A DNA stretch of 64,000 nucleotides from Actinomadura rupiterrae (GCF_024172125.1 NZ_JAMZEA010000013.1:1-64000), one strand, 5' to 3'. Positions 30,402-38,975 are shown, counted from the first letter of the stretch. A program made the numbers and translations. The notes: generated by a model from the sequence alone, not told the origin.

Positions 30402-30523
30402 GCGCTCAGCATGCTCGGGCGGCCATCCAGGTTCCGCCTTCGGGGAAAGTACGAGAAAGTGTCCGCAACGACCCGGACAAATCTTGCCAAACGTCCAGAA
30501 CAGCGCCGTGATCTCCAGTGAGG

Positions 30524-31018
30524 ATGAGACAGGTGGCCGACCACGCCCTCGACGACACCGATCACAAGATCCTCGAAGCGCTGACCGACGACGGCCGGAT
30601 GTCGATCCGGGCGCTGGCCGAACGCCTGCACATCTCCCGCGCCAACGCCTACGCGCGCGTCACCCGGCTGCAGCGGACCGGCGTCATCCGCGGCTTCCGC
30701 GCCGAGATCGACCCCGAGCTCAGCGGCCTCGGCACCTCGGCGTACGTGACCATGAGCATCCGCCAGCCCGCCTGGCGCCAGATCGCCGCCAAGCTCCAGG
30801 AGCTCCCCGCCGTGGCCCACATCGCGCTCGTCGGCGGCGAGTTCGACGTCATCCTCCTGGTCCGCGCCCGCGACAACGCCCACCTGCGCCGCCTCGTCCT
30901 GGACGAGATCCAGGGCATGGACGGCGTGGTCAGCACCCGCACCCTCCTCATCTTCGAAGAACCCACCCCGACCTCCCGCCAGCAAGAACGCCACCCCCTC
31001 CAAGAAGACCTCCTATAA
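30524..31018 (+). CDS. bkdR: Lrp/AsnC-family regulator, probable regulator of the bkd operon
   Basis: 164 aa. The N-terminal HTH is LDDTDHKILEALTDDGRMS, followed by RALAERLHISRANAYARVTR; the C-terminal RAM ligand domain contains VAHIALVGGEFDVILLVRA. It is divergent from the bkd operon, the arrangement of BkdR in streptomycetes, so it probably senses branched-chain amino acids. Start is uncertain: GTG 30518, ATG 30524 or GTG 30533; the last has TGAGGA about 9 nt upstream. Confidence 0.88.
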   Translation: MRQVADHALDDTDHKILEALTDDGRMSIRALAERLHISRANAYARVTRLQRTGVIRGFRAEIDPELSGLGTSAYVTMSIRQPAWRQIAAKLQELPAVAHIALVGGEFDVILLVRARDNAHLRRLVLDEIQGMDGVVSTRTLLIFEEPTPTSRQQERHPLQEDLL

Positions 31019-31046
31019 GGCGTGCCGCAGGCCCGCACAAAGACGC

Positions 31047-31086
31047 AGGACCCCGGACGGCCGCGAGCACGGCCATCCGGGGTCCT
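31047..31086. terminator. Strong bidirectional terminator hairpin
   Basis: 17-bp arms with one mismatch around a 6-nt loop (AGGACCCCGGA... pairing with ...TCCGGGGTCCT). It lies between the convergent Lrp gene and the small secreted-protein gene. Confidence 0.75.
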
Positions 31087-31109
31087 GAATGTGCATCGGG
31101 GTCCGGGCG

Positions 31110-31562
31110 CTAGCAGTGAACGCGCAGGGTGGAGCTCACGGTGGTGGTCGACGCGTGCTGCCAGACGCGGAAGCTGTTCAACTTCATGCTTTCGCAGGTG
31201 GCGCGGACCGTGAACGTCCCTACCTGGCTACTGCGAAGCGTGCGGGTTGGACCGATGGCCGTCCAGCCGTACCAGTGCTTCTTCTGGAGAGAGAACTGCC
31301 ATCTTCCGGCGGGCGAGCCGTGGCAGGTCTGGGTGACGGCGCCGTACAGCCTCCATTTTCCGCCCTCATATTTTCCGTAGGGGCGGTGAACGATGATGCA
31401 CCTCGCCAGCATTTCGGCCGGCGTCTCAACGTGCGGACCGGCCTGCGCCGTGGTGGCTCCTCGCGGAGCATCGGGCGTCGACGCCTGGGCCGCTGGAACG
31501 ATGGCGAGCGTGCTTCCGGCTGTCGCCGCTGCGAGGACGGCGATTTTCACCTTGTTTCTCAT
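31110..31562 (-). CDS. Small secreted protein of unknown function
   Basis: 150 aa. A clear Sec signal peptide (KVKIAVLAAATAGSTLAI, cleavage after AQA near residue 27) is followed by a mature part with four Cys (RCII, TQTCHG, ATCESM, RVHC), which could form two disulfides, and Trp-rich strands. I do not recognise the family. It is preceded by GAGGAGAA near the start. It stands alone between the Lrp and DoxX genes. Confidence 0.8.
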   Translation of the reverse strand: MRNKVKIAVLAAATAGSTLAIVPAAQASTPDAPRGATTAQAGPHVETPAEMLARCIIVHRPYGKYEGGKWRLYGAVTQTCHGSPAGRWQFSLQKKHWYGWTAIGPTRTLRSSQVGTFTVRATCESMKLNSFRVWQHASTTTVSSTLRVHC

Positions 31563-31635
31563 GGGTTCTCCTCTGAATGATTGCCCTCGTGGGATTGCGT
31601 GATTGTTGAAGCCTCGGCGGAGGGCGCGGCTGCGA

Positions 31636-32040
31636 CTATTCGAGGGTGGGGCGGGTACCGGTGCGTTGCTCTGGGCGCGGCAGGGTCATGGCGGCGATGC
31701 AGAAGAGCAGGAGGGACGTGACCGCGAAAGGGACGGCGGTTTGCGGGTCGAGCGCGCGCACGGGCCAGAAGGTGACCCAGAAGATGAGCGCTAGCTGTCC
31801 TGTGGACGCCCAGAAACGGGCGCGGCCGAACAGGAGGCCGATGCCGGTCACGACTTCCACCACAGCGGACGTGTAATAGACCCAAAGGGGATGGTGAGCG
31901 CGGTAGGTTTCCAGCGCCCATTCCCAGCCGTAGAGCTTGCGCAGCCCGGACGCGAGGAAGAACACGCCGAGCAGGCAGGCGGCCGTCGCCACTATCACGT
32001 TCGTGCGGCTGGATCGGCCGTGTGCATGCTTTCCGGTCAT
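31636..32040 (-). CDS. DoxX/MauE-like small membrane protein
   Basis: 134 aa from ATG at 32040 (GAAAGG 9 nt upstream). Four predicted membrane helices begin with VIVATAACLLGVFFLASGL, with the DoxX-like motif LASGLRKLYGWEW. Such proteins take part in membrane redox chemistry, but the role here is unknown. It is divergent from the TetR gene, which probably controls it. Confidence 0.75.
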   Translation of the reverse strand: MTGKHAHGRSSRTNVIVATAACLLGVFFLASGLRKLYGWEWALETYRAHHPLWVYYTSAVVEVVTGIGLLFGRARFWASTGQLALIFWVTFWPVRALDPQTAVPFAVTSLLLFCIAAMTLPRPEQRTGTRPTLE

Positions 32041-32136
32041 GGCTTCGCGCCTTTCTGTCTCGGGGGTTACCGGCACGGGTATGGCCGCGGGTTCCCGTCC
32101 TGCTTCCGGGCGGCTTCCGGGCTTGCGCTGCGGCTG

Positions 32137-32171
32137 TTGACATCGGGCTCGGCGGTGGGACAACTTGTCCC
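32137..32171 (+). promoter_or_regulatory. Promoter with overlapping palindromic operator, TetR gene
   Basis: TTGACA at 32137-32142, a 17-bp spacer, then ACAACT at 32160-32165. The perfect palindrome GGGACAA-C-TTGTCCC at 32157-32171 covers the -10 region. It lies in the gap between the divergent DoxX-type and TetR genes, suggesting autoregulation and control of the neighbour. Confidence 0.55.
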
Positions 32172-32266
32172 GGACGAGCCCCTCGACTCGATGGTGGCGA
32201 AGGCGTGGCGGGCGGCGGAAGGTTCAACTCGCGGCCGCCGTCCCACCCGGTACAGAAAGGGAGAAA

Positions 32267-32884
32267 GTGTCTCGGGAGACGGGCAAGGCGGAGAACCTGC
32301 GCGTCCGCCGGACGCGGATTCTGCTGCGCGATGCCCTGGTCGCGTTGATGGCGGAGCAGCAGGACTTCGACCGCATCACGGTCAACCAGATCGTGGACCG
32401 GGCCATGGTGAGCCGCGCGGCGTTCTACCGGAACTACCGGGACAAGTACCAGCTGGTCGAGCAGATCTTCGATGAGGCGATGGCCGGGCTCCGGGGCACG
32501 ATGGCCGGCCTGGACGAGCGGCCGCCGATCGAGCGCCTGGTCGCGTTCTTCGACCACCTCGCCGCCTACGACACGATGTACCGCGCGCTGCTGGGGAACC
32601 GGGGCAGCGTCTGGTTCGCCGACCGGATGCGGAACGCGCTGGCCGACATGGTCACGCCGCATTTCCCGCCGCCCGCGGACCGGCGGGCCCCGGACTTCGC
32701 GCCCAGCATGCTGAGCGCGATGTTCGCCGCGGGCATCTCCTGGTGGCTGACCCACGACCGGCCGCTGACCTCGCAGCAGATCGCCGCCCGGTCCGCCGGG
32801 ATCGCCGCGGCGGTGATCGCCGAAGCGGGCTCCTGGTCCCCGCCCCCCTCCCAAGCTGATCCTGCAATGACCCGCCCGAGCTGA
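32267..32884 (+). CDS. TetR-family regulator
   Basis: 205 aa from GTG at 32267 with AAAGGGAG just upstream. The N-terminal HTH (TRILLRDALVALMAEQQ, then RITVNQIVDRAMVSRAAFYR) is followed by a helical ligand domain. It is divergent from the DoxX-type gene. The last residues (DPAMTRPS) are encoded by the first unit of a 25-26-bp tandem repeat that continues downstream, so the 3' end seems to have been extended or replaced by repeat sequence. Confidence 0.88.
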   Translation: MSRETGKAENLRVRRTRILLRDALVALMAEQQDFDRITVNQIVDRAMVSRAAFYRNYRDKYQLVEQIFDEAMAGLRGTMAGLDERPPIERLVAFFDHLAAYDTMYRALLGNRGSVWFADRMRNALADMVTPHFPPPADRRAPDFAPSMLSAMFAAGISWWLTHDRPLTSQQIAARSAGIAAAVIAEAGSWSPPPSQADPAMTRPS

Positions 32885-32964
32885 GCGTTGCGATGACCCG
32901 GCCGGGTTGGGCGTGCGATGACCCGGCCGGGCTGAGCGTGCGGTGAACCGGCCGGGCGGGGGCT
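32864..32964. repeat. 25-26-bp tandem repeat (4 units)
   Basis: Units begin at 32864, 32890, 32915 and 32940 and follow GCGATGACCCGGCCGGG plus TGAGCGT-type ends; the middle two units are nearly identical. The first unit is inside the TetR 3' coding end. Confidence 0.85.
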
Positions 32965-33080
32965 GAGACCGATCCAGGCCATGCCGCCTGACCTTGGCCG
33001 ATGGGGCTGGCCGGGCGGCAATGGCCTCGGGTGCGTCACGAAGCGCCGCTGACGCGGGTGTCCGGGCGCATCATGGGGGA

Positions 33081-36000
33081 ATGTCCGGGCGTCTGATCGG
33101 GGATCGGTACCGGCTGGAGCGGCGGTCGGAGACGTCCGCGCTGGCCGATGCGTGGCTGGCGCGCGACGAGGCGGCCGGCGGCGCGCCGGTCACGATCACG
33201 CTGCTGGCGCGCCGCCATGTGTGGGCCGCGACGCGCGCGTTCAACGACGAGACCGACGTCCTGCGGCTGTGCCGGTCGTCGCGCGTGGTGAAGGTGCTCG
33301 ATACCGGCATCACCCGCAGCGGACGTCCCTACCGCGTCACCGAGCAGGTCGTCCCGGCAGAGTGGCCGCGGACGGACGGCGAGGGCGACGCGGTGGAGGT
33401 GCTGCGGCGGGCCGAAGCGGCGGTGCGCGCCGTCGCCGCCGTCCACCGTGCCGGGTTCGGGCTGCTCGCGCTGGAGGACGGTCAGTTCGTCCGGCGTCCC
33501 GGGGACGACCTGCCGGTGCTGCGCGACCTGGGGCTGGCCACGGCGGTGTCGCCCAACGCGTCCCCCACGGCCGTCACGTGGCCCACGGCCGACGGGTGGC
33601 CCACGGCCGACGCGTCCGCCACAGCCGCCGAGCCCCCCTCGGCCAGCGCGTCCCCCACAGTCGACGAGTGGCCCCCCTCCGGTGCGTCCGTCCGCGCCGG
33701 GCAGGTCACGCGCGCCGATGGGGGCTGGTTCAGGGCGACGCCGGAGCTGGTGCGCGGCAACCTCGGCATGGCCTGGCAGCTGGCGAACCGGTGGCTGGGG
33801 ACGCTCGACTCGACCGATTTCCCCTCGCGCCGCATCTGGGAGCAGACGTCCACCGCGATGAACGCGCCGCTGAGGGACGAGCGGCGACCGGCCGAACAGT
33901 TCGCCGACGTCCTCGCGTCAGCACGGGGCGACCGGCGCGCCCGGCTGCGCGCGCTGCGCCGCGCGGCGGGCGATTGGTCGCTCGTCGCAGCGTTCATCGC
34001 GGGCCTGATCCTCCTGGCGCCGGTCGCCCTCGTCCTGGTAGCGGCCTTCCTCGTCGCAGCGCCGCTCCTCCTCGCGCTCCTGTCCTGCGTCGCGGTCACC
34101 GGCTGGGCCCTGCGATGGGTGATGAGGGCGTTGTGGCGGCTGGTGCGCCGCCGACGCGCAGAGCCCGCCCGGCCCAGCGATCCGTTCCTCGGTGACTGGT
34201 TCTCGCCTGAGTGGGGATCCACCTCCTATGCGGGTCCTGGAGAACCGCCCGTCGTCCCGTTGCACGAGGACTTCCGCTACGTGCACGAGCCGCTGTGGGA
34301 GTCGCGTCCCGGCCTTCCCGACCTGGGCCACACCCAGCTGACAGAGGCGCTGCGCGAACGCATCACCTACTCGCGCGGCGGGACGTTCCTCATCACCGGG
34401 TTCCGCGGCGTCGGCAAGACCACGATGGTCCAGCGGGCGCTCGCCGCGCTGGCCGACCATCCGCCCGAAGGACGGCGCGTGCTGCCGGTGGTGCTCAGCG
34501 TCGCGCGTCCGATGTCCACCGCGCACCTGCTGTTCGCGATCGTCCGGCGGGTGTTCGAGGCCCTGAACGAGACCGGCGAGTTCGACCGGCTGCCCGAGGC
34601 GACCCGGCAGTCGCTGCTGCTGACCTACATGCGCACCTCGCTGTCGTTCAAGGAGACCCGGTCCAACGCCACCGAGCACGGGGCGAGCGCCGAGGTCGGG
34701 CTGTCGGCGGCCGGGTTGAAAGCCCTCGGCGCGGCCGGGCTCAGCCTGCCGAAGGTGGGCATGTCGGCCAAGCGCACCCGCTCGCTGGCGACCGAGGCGG
34801 CCTTCCTCGCCTACTCCGAGACCGACGTCGAGCACGACATGATGCGCATCGTGCGGATGCTGTCGGCGGCGCGGCCCGGCGCGCGCCGCCGGTTCGTCCC
34901 GCTGCGCCGGCGCGCCGAGCCGCCGCTGAGCCTGGTGGTCGTGCTGGACGAGGTGGACAAGCTCACCGCCGCGAAGAAAGGCATGGCGGCGCTGGAGCGG
35001 CTGCTGGCGGGGATGAAGAACGTCATCTCGATGCCGGGCGCCTATTACGTGGTGGTCGCCGGGCCCGACCTGCAGGACCGGGTGCTGCTGGACATCGGCC
35101 GCGGCAACGGCGTGTACGAGAGCGTCTTCGCCTGGCGGCTGTACGTCCCGTGCAGCTGGCCGGCGGCGCGGACGCTGGTGAACGGGCTGATCGTCGGCGG
35201 TGACGACGCCCCCCTGCACGAGCCGCTGCGGCGGCTGTCGCTGTACCTGACCTACAAGTCGCGGGGCGTGCTGCGCAAGCTGCTGCAGGAGACGCACGCG
35301 TTCGTGTCCTGGCAGGACGGGCGGCCGTACCTGCGCTTCTCGCCCGAGGACTGGGAACGCGTCTCGTTCTACGCCGATCTGGAACGCACGCTGCAGGGAT
35401 TCTTCGACGCCTCGGCGGACCGGGTGTTCCCGTCCGAGATCGACCAGGACCGCTGGCGGCTCGGCGCGCACTACGTCACCGACTGGGTGCTGCGCAGCGA
35501 GGGCCTCCCCTTCACCGCCGCCGACATCCAGAAGGCGGAGGCGGACGGCGACTTCGACGCCGAGCTGCGGATCCGTCCCGCCGCGGTGGAACTGCTGCTG
35601 GAGCACCTCATGGAAGCGGGGCTGCTCACCGTCGTGCGCAAGGTCAGCGCGTCCGCCACCTTCCTGGCCGATGTGGCCGAGGCCAAGCTCACGTCCTACC
35701 GGCTGACCGACGCGGCCCGCCGCCACCTGCGCGTGGTCGCCAACGCGACCCCGGACGAGCGCGCCGAGCTCAACGTCACCCTGTCGCCGCAGATGCGGTC
35801 CGGCGCGACCGTCGTGCCGGAGGCGGCCGGCGCCGCCGATGTGACCGGGCTGTTCGGCCGTCCCGCCCCGCCGCCGGTCGGCGCCGGGCACGGCCTGCGG
35901 ACGTTGGACGACCGGTACGAGCTGCGCCGGCTGATCGGCGAGGGCGGCATGAGCACGGTGTACGAGGGCTACGACACCTTGCTGCGGCGGACGGTCGCGG

Positions 36001-37037
36001 TCAAGCAGCTGCGGTCGTCGGTGGCCGACGACCGGCAGGCCCGGGAGCGGTTCCGGCGCGAGGCGGAGATCACGCGCGGGCTGCGCCACCCGAACGTGGT
36101 GGCGGTCCACGACATCGTCACCGAAGGCGCGGCCGTCTCGATCGTGATGGAGTACCTGGACGGCCCGTCCCTCGCCGAGGCCCTGGCGGACGCGCCGCCG
36201 TCCGGGCCGTTCCCCGGGCCGCGCGGGATGCCGGCGCACGAGGTCGTCCGCATCGGCGTGACCCTCGCGGGCACCCTGCAGTACCTGTCCGAGCAGGGCC
36301 TGGCCCGGCTGGACGTCAAGCCCGGCAACATCATCCTGATCCCGGGACGGGGCCCGGTCATCATCGACCTCGGGATCGCCAAGGCCGTGGCGGCGCTGAA
36401 CCAGAACCAGCTGACCCAGACCGGCGTCATCATCGGGACACCGCTGTACATGGCGCCCGAGCAGATCGACGGCGAGCGCGTCGTGGACATCCGGGCGGAC
36501 GTCTTCGCGCTCGGCATGGTGCTGCTCACCTGCCTGCTGGGCGCCCATCCGCTCGCGTCCGAGGCGCCGCTGACCGTCCTGTCGCGGATCGTCGAACGCA
36601 CCATGGACGTCTCGGCCCTCACCGTCTCGCCACCGCTGCGCACCGTCCTCGCCAAGGCGCTGCACCGCGACCCGGCCGAGCGGTACCAGAGCCCCGGCGA
36701 CCTGGCGCGGGCGCTGACCGGCACACCCGAGGCCGGTGACCCCGGCACCACGCGCCTGGACGCCGACCGGCGGAATTCCTTTGCCGACGAGCCGTCCAGG
36801 ATGGTGCTGGCCGACCCGATCCCGCATCCGCCGACGCGGCTCGACGCCCGTCCACTGAACGGCTCGGTCACCGACGAGGTGCTGTCCACTTCCGAACTCG
36901 CCGACCGGCTCGGGATGTCCCCGCGCAAGATCCGGCAGATGGCCAAGGACGGATTGCTCCCCGCCCAGCGCCAAGGCAACGCCTACCGCTTCTCCTGGCG
37001 GGACGTCGAGCAGACCCTCAACCCCGACCGCGCCTGA
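33081..37037 (+). CDS. Multidomain signalling protein: pseudokinase - membrane hairpin - P-loop NTPase - Ser/Thr kinase - HTH
   Basis: 1318 aa. Residues about 1-240 resemble a protein kinase (GDRYRLERR, AVAAVHRAGFG, LRDLGLATA) but lack the catalytic Lys and HRD Asp. A linker with repeated PTA/WPTAD units lies at about 155-200, hydrophobic helices at about 300-345, Walker A GFRGVGKTT at about 440-447 and LVVVLDEVDKL at about 616-627. A winged-helix-like region follows. A second kinase occupies about 946-1205, with IGEGGMSTVYEG, VAVKQL, RLDVKPGN (catalytic Asp kept, HR replaced by RL), IIDLG and GTPLYMAPEQ. The last 50 residues form an excisionase/MerR-like HTH (STSELADRLGMSPRKIRQMA). The GGGGGA is close to the ATG at 33081; an in-frame ATG at 32994 adds 29 unconserved residues. 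Orphan gene. Confidence 0.9.
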   Translation: MSGRLIGDRYRLERRSETSALADAWLARDEAAGGAPVTITLLARRHVWAATRAFNDETDVLRLCRSSRVVKVLDTGITRSGRPYRVTEQVVPAEWPRTDGEGDAVEVLRRAEAAVRAVAAVHRAGFGLLALEDGQFVRRPGDDLPVLRDLGLATAVSPNASPTAVTWPTADGWPTADASATAAEPPSASASPTVDEWPPSGASVRAGQVTRADGGWFRATPELVRGNLGMAWQLANRWLGTLDSTDFPSRRIWEQTSTAMNAPLRDERRPAEQFADVLASARGDRRARLRALRRAAGDWSLVAAFIAGLILLAPVALVLVAAFLVAAPLLLALLSCVAVTGWALRWVMRALWRLVRRRRAEPARPSDPFLGDWFSPEWGSTSYAGPGEPPVVPLHEDFRYVHEPLWESRPGLPDLGHTQLTEALRERITYSRGGTFLITGFRGVGKTTMVQRALAALADHPPEGRRVLPVVLSVARPMSTAHLLFAIVRRVFEALNETGEFDRLPEATRQSLLLTYMRTSLSFKETRSNATEHGASAEVGLSAAGLKALGAAGLSLPKVGMSAKRTRSLATEAAFLAYSETDVEHDMMRIVRMLSAARPGARRRFVPLRRRAEPPLSLVVVLDEVDKLTAAKKGMAALERLLAGMKNVISMPGAYYVVVAGPDLQDRVLLDIGRGNGVYESVFAWRLYVPCSWPAARTLVNGLIVGGDDAPLHEPLRRLSLYLTYKSRGVLRKLLQETHAFVSWQDGRPYLRFSPEDWERVSFYADLERTLQGFFDASADRVFPSEIDQDRWRLGAHYVTDWVLRSEGLPFTAADIQKAEADGDFDAELRIRPAAVELLLEHLMEAGLLTVVRKVSASATFLADVAEAKLTSYRLTDAARRHLRVVANATPDERAELNVTLSPQMRSGATVVPEAAGAADVTGLFGRPAPPPVGAGHGLRTLDDRYELRRLIGEGGMSTVYEGYDTLLRRTVAVKQLRSSVADDRQARERFRREAEITRGLRHPNVVAVHDIVTEGAAVSIVMEYLDGPSLAEALADAPPSGPFPGPRGMPAHEVVRIGVTLAGTLQYLSEQGLARLDVKPGNIILIPGRGPVIIDLGIAKAVAALNQNQLTQTGVIIGTPLYMAPEQIDGERVVDIRADVFALGMVLLTCLLGAHPLASEAPLTVLSRIVERTMDVSALTVSPPLRTVLAKALHRDPAERYQSPGDLARALTGTPEAGDPGTTRLDADRRNSFADEPSRMVLADPIPHPPTRLDARPLNGSVTDEVLSTSELADRLGMSPRKIRQMAKDGLLPAQRQGNAYRFSWRDVEQTLNPDRA

Positions 37038-37046
37038 GACGAACTG

Positions 37047-37523
37047 TCATTCCAGGCTGGTGATGAGCTCCCAGAGTGCGGAGCGGCAGTGCTCGGCGCG
37101 CTGGAGGCCGATCTGCGCGGTGAGGTCCCGGTCGAGGGCGTCGGCGCATCGCTGGGCCGTGGTCGCGGCGGCCAGCCCGGACGGCGTGAAGTCGACGATC
37201 TTGGCCCGGGCGTCCTGCGGATCGGGCAGGCGGGAGAGGTAACCGAGCCTGACCAGCTCGTCGACCAGCGGACCGACCGTCTGCTTGGTGCTGCCCAGCC
37301 GCTCGGCGATCTGGGTGATCCGCACCGGGCCCTGCTCGATCGCGGCGAAGACCCGCAGGTGGGTCGGCCGCACGTCGGTGATGCCCTCGTCCGCCAGGCC
37401 CTCCTGCACGCGATGGGTGACCAGCGCGGCGAGCCTGCGCGCGAGCGCGCCGATCCGCGAGTCCGGGCCCACCGCGCTGACGGCCAGCGCCTCCAGCCCC
37501 TCGCCGGAGCTCCTCGTTGACAT
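37047..37523 (-). CDS. MarR-family regulator
   Basis: 158 aa. Winged-HTH core: THLRVFAAIEQGPVRITQIA, ERLGSTKQTVGPLVDELVRL and LPDPQDARAKIVDFTPSG. It is convergent with the multidomain kinase gene (gap of 9 bp) and divergent from the small membrane-protein gene. A direct repeat at 37525-37573 abuts its start codon and is a likely operator, so autoregulation and control of the divergent gene are expected. Confidence 0.9.
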   Translation of the reverse strand: MSTRSSGEGLEALAVSAVGPDSRIGALARRLAALVTHRVQEGLADEGITDVRPTHLRVFAAIEQGPVRITQIAERLGSTKQTVGPLVDELVRLGYLSRLPDPQDARAKIVDFTPSGLAAATTAQRCADALDRDLTAQIGLQRAEHCRSALWELITSLE

Positions 37524-37524
37524 G

Positions 37525-37573
37525 TTAGTCAGGTCACCGTACCATTTCGGAAATTAGTCAGGACTACGTACCA
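37525..37573. promoter_or_regulatory. Duplicated operator-like direct repeat
   Basis: Two 20-bp copies of TTAGTCAGG-N4-CGTACCA at 37525-37544 and 37554-37573, 29 bp apart, between the MarR gene and the divergent membrane-protein gene. The constant blocks are identical; only the four central bases differ. Confidence 0.65.
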
Positions 37574-37646
37574 AGTTACCGACCCGAGGGCGGTCGCGTC
37601 ATCGCACCACCCCGAGCGGCCCTCCCCACGGATGCATGGTGGCGAC

Positions 37647-38030
37647 ATGAACGTCATGGATGACACGGCGACCTCGCGGCGTCCGGCCGCGGCCGTCCGC
37701 ACCCGACAGGCCGCCGCGTGCCTGCTGCTACTGTCCGCGGTCACCCATGTCCTCCAGGTTCCGGTCTACGGCACCGAAGGCAACGTCCTCGGCGCGGCGG
37801 CATTCGGCGTCATCTACGCCGTCCTCGGCACCGGCCTGCTGCGCAACTGGCGGTGGACGATCCCCGCGTCCGTCGTGCTCCCGGTGATCGGCGGGACGCT
37901 GGGCATCCTCCGCTTCGCCTTCCTGCACAGCAACCCGTTCAGCATCTGGCACGTCGCCCTGGACCTGGCGATCGTCCCCCTAGCGATCATCACCCACCAC
38001 AAAACCCGCAAGCCCCCCACCACCCCCTGA
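37647..38030 (+). CDS. Small four-helix membrane protein, unknown function
   Basis: 127 aa from ATG at 37647 (an in-frame ATG at 37632 is also possible). Four hydrophobic segments: AAACLLLLSAVTHVLQV, GAAAFGVIYAVLGTGLL, IPASVVLPVIGGTLGIL and VALDLAIVPLAIITH. No family recognised. The divergent MarR regulator probably controls it through the repeats at 37525-37573. Confidence 0.7.
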   Translation: MNVMDDTATSRRPAAAVRTRQAAACLLLLSAVTHVLQVPVYGTEGNVLGAAAFGVIYAVLGTGLLRNWRWTIPASVVLPVIGGTLGILRFAFLHSNPFSIWHVALDLAIVPLAIITHHKTRKPPTTP

Positions 38031-38088
38031 CCCAGAGCGCCAACAGCCCCACCCGGGAAAACCCGCCCCACGCCACCGCACACCCCGG

Positions 38089-38217
38089 TCAGCGGTCCAC
38101 CTCACGCATCGTCCGGTCATAGTCGGCCTGCAAACCAAGCCCAACCGCAGCGCGACGCTCATCAAGCCGCTCAGGATCCTCGATCGGCTTGCCCTTCGCT
38201 CGACCACGGACGAGCAC
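38089..38217 (-). CDS. Short ORF or gene remnant
   Basis: 42 codons from GTG at 38217, rich in Arg, Glu and Asp (KGKPIEDPERLDERRAAVG, then LQADYDRTMREVDR). The charged, helical tail looks like real coding sequence, and the frame stays open further upstream. It may be the 3' end of a decayed gene. No function assigned. Confidence 0.3.
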   Translation of the reverse strand: MLVRGRAKGKPIEDPERLDERRAAVGLGLQADYDRTMREVDR

Positions 38218-38500
38218 GCCGCTCAACCCCGCAGGCGCCACACGGAGGCCGTCACCGCCCCGTCCGCGACCAGGGGAGGCACTCCGATCCCAAAAACCTC
38301 TTCCCGAACGGTTTGGGCAGGTCAGCGCCCCTTCTAGAAACCATTGGTGTTGACCAATTAATCCCTTTTGTTTCTCGATGTCGCTTTATCGTTCCGCGTT
38401 CCGTCGCAGCGATGGTGTAATGTCTCGGACGAAAACACGGCAATGCGGCAAATGCCGCGCTCCCCCGTGCCGTCCTCCCAACGAGAGGGAATTCGCAACC

Positions 38501-38854
38501 ATGCTCAGCCGCCTCGGAAAAACTCTCGCCTGCGCCACGATGCTCGCCTCCACAGCCGGTCTGCTCGCCGCCCCCTCCGAGGCCTCAGCCTCACCGGCAC
38601 GCCCCATGGCCTGGTCTTTCGGCTGCGAGTACGGCCGTGCCTGCATTCGCCTGGCGGCCAACACCGACGACCCCTGGTGGAATATGGAACAGTGCGGCGA
38701 CAACGCGGTCTACGACCACTACAGCTATGCCATCGCCAATGGCAACGGCTTCACCGTGTACTACAAGGACGGCACCTGGGACTACACCGCGCCGTGGTCA
38801 CAGAGGACGCTGGACAACACCAACATCGTCGTCCGCGCCCACGTATATTGCTAA
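38501..38854 (+). CDS. Small secreted protein of unknown function
   Basis: 117 aa from ATG at 38501 with GAGAGGGA 9-14 nt upstream. Sec signal peptide (TLACATMLASTAGLLAAP, cleavage after ASA near residue 31). The mature part of about 85 aa has four Cys (FGCEYGRACI, EQCGD, HVYC) and is rich in Tyr, Trp and Asn. Family not recognised. The leader region is unusually AT-rich for this genome (38330-38420), compatible with a strong promoter. Confidence 0.8.
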   Translation: MLSRLGKTLACATMLASTAGLLAAPSEASASPARPMAWSFGCEYGRACIRLAANTDDPWWNMEQCGDNAVYDHYSYAIANGNGFTVYYKDGTWDYTAPWSQRTLDNTNIVVRAHVYC

Positions 38855-38925
38855 AGCCCACTCCCGCAGCCCCGCCAGCGCGAGCGACCTCGACGAACTG
38901 AGCGGTCAGGCTGCTCAACAGCGGC

Positions 38926-38963
38926 AAGAGGCCCCGACCGGCGATGACTGGGCGGGGCCTCTT
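38926..38963. terminator. Bidirectional terminator hairpin
   Basis: AAGAGGCCCC and GGGGCCTCTT form perfect 10-bp arms around an 18-nt loop, followed by TTT on the plus strand. It separates the convergent small secreted-protein and aldo/keto reductase genes. Confidence 0.75.
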
Positions 38964-38975
38964 TGGGTGTAGTGG

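Noticed and set aside
33918-36974. A 1018-codon minus-strand frame opposite the kinase fusion
   Set aside because: Gln/Arg/His/Gly-rich shadow; the plus strand has Walker and kinase motifs.
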